The notes below the pieces were generated by a model. It was not told the DNA's origin and did not search any database. It saw only the letters and a program-made list of their open reading frames with translations. This document shows, piece by piece, positions 45,501 through 57,500 of a stretch of DNA of 64,000 nucleotides (within the stretch, counting starts at the first letter, position 1; every line of letters begins with the position of its first letter). Source of the DNA: Monoplex corrugatus (Eukaryota > Mollusca > Gastropoda > Littorinimorpha > Ranellidae); the NCBI GenBank assembly GCA_030674185.1, contig CM060312.1, positions 26,029,300 through 26,093,299 of the forward strand, given 5' to 3'. The position numbers and the translations under genes were made by a program.

Positions 45501-48500
45501 TTTTTCGTAACTGGGTCAATGCAGTTAAGTCGCTAGCAAAGCCATTCAAAGTACAAAAATATAGAAGAGAAGTAATATGGGAAAGGAGACAGACTGAAGT
45601 TTCGTTTTTTTTTCGGTTGTTGCCTCCCTTACACCGTTGGCCGCGCTGTAAAAATAGCGCAATACTGTCACGGAATATTGTCACTGACGCGTCGACAAGG
45701 GAATGGCAGCCGTCACGGATATATCGCTGATGCGTCAGCAAAGAGTTAATTATGTGCCAAACTCTGAAAAGCAGCTGTATATATATGCAGTCGTGAGTAA
45801 AAGGCTTAAGCATTTCTACATGTTTTGTCCATTAGATTTTGCAAATAGCAATTTCATGTGGAACAACATTTGGTGTAGAAGGTTATTTTAGTTATTACAT
45901 CATGAAATGCATGTAGCATACAGAATCTTGCTTGGTTTAAATTCAAACGACAAACACACAGATCACCACTCAGGATCAGTGGGGTGAAGATCTGTCTTAC
46001 CAGTCTAGTCAATGTAGCAAAGAGATTTTTTTTCAGCATATCAGACCACTGACCGGAAGGTTAGGGGTTCAAAAGCCTATCAGTTGAAAACGTTATTGTA
46101 GATTTTTGTGTTCTGACCAGCTGCCATCCATAGTTGAGCATGCTTGGGCTTACTGGGAGACTGGAATCTCACAGTTGAATCTCATCCACTTTGCACATGC
46201 ATCATTGAGGGTGTTGCTCAGTCATCCTTGACCAGTACTGCAGATGTATCTCTCAGGCCTGGATGTATAATATGAAACTTTGAAAGTAAGCATAGAGCAC
46301 AGTTATGAAACTCTGAAAGTAAGCACAGACTGCTAAAGTACAGCCCTGTCATGCAGTCTCAACCTGAATTGGAAATCCACTTGGTCTTATTACTACCATT
46401 ACTATCATCCCCATTCTGATTATCATAGCATTCTGAAAATTGTCCAAGAGTTGTTGATGTTTTTTACCCTGGTCTCGTGATGGCCTCAGTTTTGATGAGT
46501 TTGGAGGTGTTTTGGAGAGCTGAAATGAGCAGCATTGGGATAATGAAACAGGTGGTGCAGAAAATGGAGCAGAGGAGAAAAAAAAAACAGCAAAAGGCTG
46601 TATGACCAGGGATTGAGCCCATGACTAGTATGGATGCATTAATAATAGATCATCAACTACATCGAGTCTTGTCATATATGACTGATTACATTGTGATATG
46701 AAAGTTACAATATTTGGACTTCAGGTGCTGACCGTGAGATTGGTCGTCGGCTACTAGAAATATGCCATGGAGATTTGGAGATGGCCATTGGCATGCATGT
46801 GGACCAAGACGATGAATCAGGGGTGGACCAAGAGCAGCCCAGCAGCTCTTATGTACCATCTAGGCAACCGCCGTCCAGGTCTCGACCACTTAGGACTCGT
46901 GCTGCTCATGGCGCAGACTCTGGGGCTGCCTCAGTGGAAGATGAGGACTTGTAAGTTTGGAGGGGCTGCTTGGTTTCCATAGCAATAGATCTGTAATTAT
47001 CTCTAGAGGAGTTTGTTAAAAATTTTATCATTCAGCTTATGATAAATGTACCAGAGTTGTGAAGGATTACAAGATTTTTGAATTATAATATTAAAGTAAT
47101 TATATAATGGAATGCATACTCAGTACTAATGTTACAACAAATATATAATGTACAGACATCCTACTTTTATTAAAGTTTTATTCATACGAATTATATGATA
47201 CAAACATATACAGCATCATGTAATAATCGTTTTAGATGCTGTATACATTGATAATGTCATGCAAACATTCTCATAATAGTGACATATTTTTAGATCTGTT
47301 TCTGTGCACACACAAAATTTACATATCGATAATGGCATGCAAACATTTTTATAATAGGAACACAGGTGCTTAGATCTATACTCCATAGATACAGAAATTT
47401 ACGAATACACACATCAAATTCCGTAGCTGTATTTTGTAAGTGCTTGTTGGTGTGTGTGGGAATCAAATCCATGTCATGTATTTTCTCAGTTTCTGTCTGT
47501 GTAGAAATCAGAACGGGCTGAGAGCACCCATACCTCAACGCCATGAAGTTCTGGTGGAAGAAGCACCCAAATTTGGTAAGTTAACTCGTTGGTTAAGATG
47601 ACAGTTAACTTTTTTGCAACACGCAACACATTGCTTAGCCATGTGCTGCAAGAATACTCGCAGCATACTATCTGTTAGCCAGTACACTTTCTAAAAATGA
47701 CTGCACAGGAGTGTGTTGCAAATACACATTCCATCCTTTTTACCTTATATGACATGAAAAATAACCTTGAAATGGTCAGTTGCGTTAGTTGATTTGAGGA
47801 CAATAATAAACTCCTGCATAGATTTGAGTGCTTTGTTCTAACCTTACTGAATGGCAAGATCACAAGCTTTCAACACAGATATGTCATGTCATAGACCTTG
47901 GGCTAATGGAAGGCTCAATGAAGATATAGGTGGTGTTGGTCATTACTCTAGTAGTAATGACAGTGTTCAGGAAAAAGATTTTGTTGCTGATACTTCCAAA
48001 AATGACAAAAATCAAATGTTCACACTAAACCTTTTAATACCTACATAGGTGCAGGGCTCCACATGACACACAGAATGCTTGACTTTGACGTCCTAAACCA
48101 TTATTTCTCTCTCTAAAATGTATGTGTGCTCTCACCCTCTACATTTAAACTTGAAAGGTGGGCTCACTTTCTGAAATTCAGTTGACCTTGTCAGCCTCTG
48201 TTCAGTATCTGTCATGCTAAAAATGGCCTTATGTCATCATTGCCTTACTGAATTTCATTGGTCAGATCTGCTTCCCTATGTTTGTCATTCATTCAAATAG
48301 AAACTTCGGTTCCAAGCAGCACTAAAAATGTTTCAGTTCATTAGATGTTTCACAGCTATTTGTGCTAATTTGAGATAGTATGAATGCGGAGGAGGTCTGG
48401 CCCCCAGACGTGCAGCATTCAGGCCCACCGGCGTGTGGATATGCCCTGGTGCCCACGAACCAGATCCCCAAGCTATGGGTAAATAGCTCCACTGCCTTTT

Positions 48501-51500
48501 GGACGTCTCGGGAGAGAATAAGGCTAAGGGAGGTAACCCTGAAAAAAATCACCTTACTGCCTTGTAGGTTGTCATGGGAACAACAAAGGCTAGTGGAGAG
48601 ACCGCAAAAAAAAAGATGGAAGGCAACGGGAAACCACCATCGTATTCTCCCTAGAAAAATTATGGACAGACAAAAGAAGTAAAATGAAGATAACGACGTA
48701 AATTTGTCTGGTAGGGACTGTCAATGTCATGCGGTGCAGGTGACACCAGACCGTCAGCAAGCTACTGCGACCAAACTCAAACTCAAAAATACGAAATCGC
48801 AACTTGGAGCGTTAGAACATTGTTGCAAAAAGGTAAATTATACAATATCAAAATGGAGATGAAAAGGCTTAACATTAGTAATTTAGGACTAGGGGAAGTG
48901 AGATGGAAGGGGGTAGGCATGATAACATCAGGAGAGTATACAGTAATATACTCTGGTGGAAACTCACATGAAAGAGGAGTTGGCATCGTATTGGATAGGG
49001 ACAAATCAAAAGCAGTTAAGCTGGACAACAAAGCATACACCTGAATGATGTTGATATCAAATGGTCTGCCTCCCAATTTGACCAGCAAAACTCTGTCGGA
49101 CACAGCCCTGTATCCCTTAAAGTGAGAGTGCAAAATACCCGCAAAATTCAGTTAGGAGGTAAAGCACCATCTTTGCCAGCAAGTGAGGGGGAACACTGTA
49201 AGCCTTTACCAAGACAAGGAAAATTTCGTTGTTTTGGTGTGTGTGTTTGATGTGTTGTGTGTATGTGTGTGTTATTTCCGAACTGTGTATTTTAACCCTT
49301 TCACTCCTGCACCCTATTGACAAGCATCTGGCATTGTCAACCATACTAGCAAAGCAGAAACTTAACCTTTTGATTCCCTCATCCTATCCACCAGCTTCCT
49401 GCAGGAAGCTGGTGGATAGGGTGAGGGAGTCAAAAGGTTACGGTTTTGCTGTTGGTGGATAGGGTGCGGAGTCAAAGGGTTAAGCTTGAAAGTGGTAACA
49501 GCACAGTACTGTGGGTTAGCTTGTATTAATAATCCTCATTTCAAAAAGGATTCAGTTATGGTTATCTAACTTCATGTGGTCAAAGAGTGTTAGTGTTTCA
49601 TAAGTCCCTTTTCCCCTCCTGATTTTAGGACCTTGCCAGTGTATAGGATTTTGCACAGGCTCAGGGAGTCTGCCAGATTAAAAAAAAATTGCTGGCAGAT
49701 TCCCTCTTGAACAAAACTCCAAATTCCAAACCTGTGTTTAAACTATGTATTAAGAATTTCCTTGTTTTTATTTGGTGTGTGTGTGTGGTGTTTATGTTGT
49801 TTTTGATTGGTTGAGAGGTTGATTTCTTTGTCTGTTCTCTTTTTATGTAATTGCTTGCTTCAGCTGTGATTTTAGAAATCCATTGCATCTGTTCTGATAG
49901 GTGTAAGGGGCAGACGCCGAACAGCAAGATCTGTGTTTGATGGTTTTCGTGACTTTCAAGCTGAAGCAAGTGAGTAATAATTGGTTTATGTGCATGTATG
50001 TGTATCGGTGTGTGTGTATGTGTATCAGTATGTGTGTGTGTGTGTGTGTGTGGAGAGAGAGGAGAGAGAGAGAGAGAGAGACCTGCTTAGTACTATGATT
50101 CGTCCATAGTTCCTATGAATTAAAAACGGTCATATAAAAACTGTAATCTTACCAGCTGCGAAACCCACAAACTTTGTTCACGCTGTGTGCAGTTCACTTG
50201 AGGTGTTTTGGCCCACTTTTGGGATTCACAGAAATAACAATCACGTGATGCCAGGGGCTGAAATGTCTTCACTTGTACAATACAATAATGTCAAAGAGGC
50301 AGCATGAAACTGATTCTGAACCAGAAGTGGTTAAAAGTGAAACCCAAACCAAAAAGCTTGCTTACAGTGGCTGTAACATCAAGAAAATGAAATGGCAGTG
50401 GTTGCCAATCAACAATACCAGTCAAAGCACACAGATAAATATCCTGTGTTGAAGCCAAGTACCAAGGGACAAGCTTTTTGTCTTCTGACTCTGTTGAGAT
50501 GTGTGCAACGGACCAGGAGGTTGTGGATTTCAACCCCTTTGACGGGATGGGCTTGTACACGGAGATGAGAATGCTATGGGCTTGTTGGGAAGATTGGGAC
50601 CACAAAATTGAGTCTGATGCATCATGGAGGGTGTTGCTTAAATTCCTTGACCAAACTACAATGGTCTGTATCTCTCAGGCCTTGGTGAAGCCAGGACATA
50701 TGAAAGTGTGCGTTGAGATAAGAGTATAGCCATGCCATAGTCTGAGTCTGAAATGAAACCCTGTAGCATCATCACTGTCAACCCCATCTTCATCATTATA
50801 GTACTGTAAAAAAAAAATCATGTCAGATTCTTGTCCCTTTGTACCTTGCTGTCATGATGATCTTGGTTTCGATGAGTGTAAAGGTGTGTTGGAGATGACG
50901 TAGACACGATGCAGAAGGCGGGCCACAAAAAAAAAATCTTACCATGATTGGTTATTATTAACCATAAAGAATCTCGTCTCTTTGAATTTCACAGGATAGC
51001 ACAGCTACAAATTTTCATCTCCAAATTTCGTTGGATGACACAACCTCAAATTTTCATCTTCAAATTCACTTGTTGACACAGCATCAGATTTTCATCTTTG
51101 GATTTGACCTGATGGCACAGTCACAGATTTTCATCTTTGAATTCCACTATATAGTATAGCCACAATTATTTTTTATCTTTCAATTTCAGTGGATGATACA
51201 GCCATAGTTTTGCATCCTCTTCATAAAAATTTGTGCTGCACCAACCAGTGGATTGATTAAGTGAATGATTGATCTTTTATTTTCCAGTGGTAAATACATT
51301 GACACAATTCATTCATGTTTGGTCAGTTTTCTGTGTCTGCCTTTGCCAGTGTTTCTGGTCTTTCATGCAAACAAGGTGGTGGTAATTATTGATTTGTGTT
51401 GTGTGTTGCTGTTGTTGTTGTCTCATGGTTACACAGTGTGCTTTGTGATTCATGGATTGTTCAGGACAACAGGCGATGATGTTCACTGGGCGTTCCATGG

Positions 51501-54500
51501 GCAAGAAACATACACTGGAGGATCTGTTTCGACCCCCCATCGATATCACCTTCAAGGGGTCCTTCATGGCTGTAAGTTTCATCAGGGCTGGTTAGTGTAG
51601 AGGTAGAGCTACCACTTTCCAGTCTGATTGCACAGGTTTGAGTCTGGCTTGAGAAAAGCCGGATGCATGCAGTCAGCAGTCCACCCAGCTGTGATTGGGT
51701 ACATGACCCTGTTTAGAGTTGGGACAGGTATGGCAGTGAGAGAGAGGAGATGGGCACCACCCCATAATGCTGGCCTTTAGACAAGTTGAGATCTTTATAT
51801 TTCAAAGTTATGGGATATAGCCTTTACCTTTTTCACAAGGTATTAAATACGTCCTTTATTTGGTCATCATGTTTGCTGTGTAAAATGTTAGAGTGGCTGA
51901 AAAAAATTTTTTTAGTGGCTTGAAATTAAGTTGAAATTTTTTGTGTCAATCTCCCTTTAAAAAAGCAAGGGAGATTTTCTGTATTGACCGGAGAGAAGTG
52001 TGTATGTGACTGTCTCTGACTGAAATCTGTGAACAAGATTTTCTCAGCTCTTTATGGGTGGACTTTTATTTAATTTTAGTCAAATTGTTGACTGTAGGAG
52101 AGCCAGGAAAGCATAAGTTTGGAAGGTAAAGCTCCACCAAGGTCAAGGTCTCATGATCCCAAAATTGCCCATAATAGCACTTTCTGAGGAAGATATGTAT
52201 GAACAACACTTTCTCAGGAACCTTTCACAGCATCCAAAATCTGTTTTCACTGTTGTGAGATTTCTGCATTGACCTTGATGCTTGCCAAGTTTTACCTCAT
52301 TCAAAGTGCACTAAAATAATCTCCATGGTTACGCAAAAATGCAGTATTTTGGCAATTTCCAAAAAAAAAAAAAAACTTTGGACAAGCCACTTCAGGTATG
52401 GGTGCAAAGTTGCATATTTTGAGAAAGATCAGAGTTTCAACAGTACAAATAATGCAGTAGAAAAGCAAACACAATAACTTGCTTGATGAAAACAGCACTC
52501 CTGTATCTGTGCCAAAAGCAAAATTGAAATCATGAAAACTTTCTTGCGTCCAGGTGATTGAGTGTAGGATGATCTGTCATTCACACTTTCATTACTAATT
52601 TCATTCCCCAAATCATCATTTGCAAGAAAAAATTCTTGATATGATTCAGGGAAAGGTTCTTCATCTGATCTTTGTGTATTGCCATGGTCAGATCCTTCTT
52701 GCATGTTTCACACGCTGTGTATCATTGTTGCTTTAACAGAAGCGCAATTTTCAGATTTTCCCGTTCAAATTACTTTGGAAAACTGACGTCTCAGTCTATA
52801 CTTGAGCTATGGTCTACAGGAGACAACAGATTGACACGGAAATGATTCTGCTATAAGGGAGATTTTGAGAATGGCTTGGCCAACCCTTTTCCTTTAATAT
52901 AATGTGGCAGTAATGTTTGCCATTACTATGATGCTGAGGTACATGTTGTAACTAAGGAATGCACAAAATTTACAAAAGCAATTAATGTATATGTAAAATA
53001 GGAAAAAAAAATGTATGCAAATGTTGCAAGCATTTTTTTTAAGAAGATGAAGAAGATTGTCAGATCAGGTGAAGCTGAAGCTGTAATTTGTATTGTTAAT
53101 TTGATGAAGATTGTAAACAATTTAAAAAACAAGATTTTAATGCTGTTTTGTTTTGTGGACAAGCACATACACATACTCACACCATCAGCATGCTGTGTGT
53201 GTATGTTTCATGAGTATATACACACATCATACAACCCAATTTTGTCTGTATGCTTTGCTGTTTTTGTTTTTCATAGAGTGACTACTTAGTTCATATGAAG
53301 GGACCAGAACCATTTCCCATTCCTGAGAAGCTTCTGTTAAAGATTCTTTTTTTTTTGTATTCATCTGCATCATTGTTTGAATGTGAGTTCCCAAATTGAT
53401 ACCCTCAGTGCTTGAGGTCTTGTTTGGTATTTAGACAACTATTACCATCGGTGAACATCAGTACCTGGTACCAGTAGCAAACCTCTTATCTTCCAGTCTG
53501 ACTGCACTGATTCAAGTCTGCTCAAGAGAAACTTTCTGCTACAGGTGCCTGTTCACCCGCCTTTGAACTGAACGGGTACTTCACCCTGTTCAGGCCTGGG
53601 AAGGTATAGCAGCAAAGGTGATGAGCTAGGTATTTACCTCATGATACTGGGTGGAAGAAAAGTTGGTCTCTATCACATCACTTTCCTACTACCTAAAAAA
53701 AGTTGTAGGTTTTATCTTAAGTTGTGTTTCTGTGGAAACAGAATTATATGTATTTGTATTTGTACAGGCACGTGAGGCCGGCAAGACAGAGAACAAGTGG
53801 TTGCTGGTAAACATTCAAAATGTTCAGGAGTTTGCTTGCCAAGTCCTGAATCGCGACATCTGGAGCAACATTTCGATAAAAACGCTGATTAAGAAACACT
53901 TCATTTTCTGGCAGGTAGGTGGTGTTTCCAATCTGTGATTATCTAGGGTTAGTTTTGATGAAAGATGCATATCTGTGATTGATGTATACTATGCTCATGT
54001 CATTCGTCACGTTTTGTCACTGTTATATATCTAATGTTTTCGTACTAGCTTATTTGTTTTTCCTTTCAACATATGCGGCCCATCTTTGAAAAAAGTGTTC
54101 TGTTATAGACCTTTGTTTTATAGGTACTTGTGCCCTGTTATTTTCAAATACCTCATTTTCATTCTTGTGCTGTCAACAGAATAATATTTTTACATAAGAG
54201 CAAAAATGTGTGGTCAGTGTTCTTTCTCTTACCAAGTCCCCACTGTTTGGAATCAGTGTCCACATTGAGTTCATCTCACCATCATTCTTCCTTTCTAAAT
54301 CTGCTCTAAAACCGTCTTTCAGCAGCTCTTAGTCTTAAAGTCTTAAAACTAAATATACTAATCAACAGTTTTTCTACACAGTGTACAGTCATACCATCTC
54401 AGCAACATCAAAGTGGCTTTGTTTTCCCCATCCTCCCCCACCCCACTTTGTGTGTGTGTGTGTGTGTGCGTGTGCACATGAGTTTTGGGGATGGGGAATG

Positions 54501-57500
54501 CAAACCTTTTTACCATTCTTGATTGGCTGGAATTACATCTGAAATCAACCCCCAATTTCAGCATTGGGAGCTTAAGAAGAAAATTCCAGTGAAAACAAAA
54601 TTGTTTAACAAAAATCTATTTTGTACAGTATAATTGTTGCAGCTTTCAGGAAAAACACATGTACATCTGACACTGTCTGACATGCACGGTTCATCAATAT
54701 CCGTCATGGGTGCATCAGGAAGAAAGTGATTCTCGACCTCCTGTTGTGGAGCAGACATGTCACTTAAAAAGAAAATTCTCCAGTGTTACAGGCATGGTGA
54801 ATGACTGCAATAAAACATGGCTGGTTTTTCTGCATCCCTGGAAGGCAAAGTGCTTGTCCAAGTTCAGTGTGTGAACTGGACATCTCATTGTTCAAATGGA
54901 TGAAAAAATTTATTATCAGCACCACATGGACTCCATGTAACATGAATAGTTGTATTCTGTTAAAATATTATCTGTCAACAAATCAGACCGTCAGCTGCAG
55001 CATGCCACATTGCCATAAGATAACCTAACAGTAAACAAATTGTTGTCTTCATGATTAAGTAATCACTTAAAGTACAAAGGCTGGTAGTGTATGTACTATT
55101 TTTGTAGTACAGCAGAATTTAAAAACAACACTCATCTTTGTTAACAACACTTGAAAAGCTTGCTTTGAGTGCGTAGTGATTGTTCAGCTGTTCATTTCAC
55201 TTTTTATTCAGTAAACTTGGATTTTATATCGGTCACCATTTTCTTCCAAGTGATTCCTGACAGATCCTCAGCAAACCTGACAAGTATGGTTGGCAATACT
55301 GACAGTGACATGAAAATTTTTGGATAAACTTTTTTAGGGATGGTGAGAAATTGTCATGCTTGTGTACTTGTATGTGTGACAAGTGACGGATATGAGTGAT
55401 TGACATACTTAGAGTTTTGTATTAGAGTGTGAGTGTGTGTGCGTGCGCGCTCGCGCTCGCGTGATTGCGGGGGCACTTGCACATTAATATTTATGTTGTA
55501 TATATGTACGTATCAATCATCATTGTCATCATCATCATCATCACCATCATCAGATAGCTGTGTGTGTATGTGTGTGTGTATGTGCACATATTCGTGTATT
55601 TACACATGTATGTTTATATATCAAGGGTGACACTTTGAAAATTTGAAAAAATGAAAATCAGGCTGGGGTCCAGGGGCCGCCTTTGATATGTACACTTTTC
55701 ATCTGAAAAAATTCACTTTACCACTCAAAGGGAAACTGTACAAACTATTCACAACGGAATTTCCGTCTGGGGCCTTGCCGAGAAAACGGATTTCCGTCAC
55801 CCAGACGGAAGAGTGGCACCCATGATATATTTATGTATATGTATGTATTGTTTAGGTTTTGCTTGGTGTGTACACATATCCTGAATTTGTGTGTGCTCAG
55901 ACCTTCTTCAATTAAGGGCATGAGAAATGCTCATTTTATTATTTTTAGATCTTTTTGAATTTTATGAAAATCAAGGGAGGGATGGCTGAGGGCGCTTTCG
56001 CAATTTCAAACTCACAGTTGTTCTCTGTATATAGAAAGTTGTATCTGTTTATACAAAGAACACAGGAAAATTGAATGCAGTGTTTGGCATTTCATGTTCT
56101 TTTTTGTCATAATAAATTTATTGTTTGAAATTCAAGGTGCTATCAAGCTGCATTGCCATGCTTCAGTGCCACCCTCCCATTTTTTTTTTTTTTTTTTGTC
56201 TCCAGTGATATCAAGGATATTGGATAACCTTTAATTTTTTACGAATGTGCCAGGGCTATTGGTGAGACAAGATGACCTATATTTTGTACTTCCAACTGAA
56301 TAATTGAGTGACTTGGATTAATTGATGTGAAGATAACTGTGTGATTGGTGGATTGATTTGTAAATTATCTGATAGATAGATTGTGTGATTGATCTTTGTG
56401 AAAGTATAGGATGTAGGGCTGATTGATATCAAAATTCTCTTCTTTGATTAGGAAATTGTCTCACCCTCAATGTCCGGATATGGTGAGAGTATTTTTTTTT
56501 TCTGTTTTTAACCCCCATAGTGGGGCCTGTAGTCGAGTGGTTAGAGCGCTCGTCTGCGGTGCTGAAGGTCGGTGGTTCGAATCCGCTAAACGCTGGTTCG
56601 ATTTTTCCGGCCTGAAAACTCCCTCTGTCCACCCAGCAGTGAATGGGTACCTGACTTCGGTCGGGGGAGGTTTAAAAAAAGGCGGCGAAAGGAGAGGGAT
56701 GGGCTCCGCCTTTCATAATGCCGTGCCCTAGACACGGTGAATCTTTAACAGTTCACCGCCCCTACGGTCATATTGACTATGGGACCTTTAACCTTTTTTT
56801 TTTTTTAAACCCCCATATTGCTCTTTTGACATGTGATGTACATCACAAATTAGTCCTGAATGCATTATTGACATGTACCATAGGCAAACAGAGTAATGTT
56901 AATCTTTTGCTCGGCATTGAAAAGATATTTGCTGCTAGGTTAGAAGATTCAATTTTTTGAAAGCTCTTTATTTCTTTAGTACGAAGTTCAAATACGTCTG
57001 TCATTACTGGTATTATTTGAGAAACTTACACAGTTACTGAAGTTTTTATGTTGTTTGTAAACTAGTCATGTTATTCAGCAACAGTGGTAGAACAGATCAA
57101 ACATTTACACTCAAAGACGTTTGGAAGAAGTTCTTTATGTTACTGACCGTGGTGGTGATGATTTTGGTCCTCATGAAGTTGAATTTTGCGATATTCAATG
57201 CCATACCTAGAATATGGTCAGGAAGAAGCAGAACAGGATGACAGTTTTGATGACGATATCAGCCTGTTCCTTATGCTTGTGTGAAAACCAGGTTCAGAAT
57301 TTGTGCAAAGTATATTATTACAAGAAAAATCTTTGTTCATTTCAGTTAATGGTGTGATCTGCAATAGTTTTGGAGTTATGCGTGATTAAAAAATCTTAGG
57401 TGTAATTTGTCAGTTTTCACAGAAATATTCTCAGCACATACTACGCCAAAAATAGTTGCAGTAAAGGGGTAAGGTCAGGGAACAGTCTTCATGCTGTGAT

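Larger units (their letters stand above)
41563..45749 (-). mobile_element. piggyBac-like element, deleted, split by a LINE
   Basis: Bounded by TTAA at 41563-41566 and 45746-45749, with ends TTAACCCTTT and (inverse) TTAACTCTTT. TTAA targets and CCYT-type ends are the mark of piggyBac. The right part keeps the first and last pieces of a transposase on the - strand. The left part has a - strand frame (41969-41721) that I do not recognise. Without the LINE at 42498-45034 the element is about 1.6 kb. It lies in UBXN7 intron 1. Confidence 0.65.

Noticed and set aside
53011..53289. 92-residue + strand frame in UBXN7 intron 5
   Set aside because: AT-rich composition, no homology and no splice-site support.
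56519..56592. A tRNA gene
   Set aside because: A and B boxes are good but no acceptor stem pairs, and the downstream SINE body is shared with other copies.
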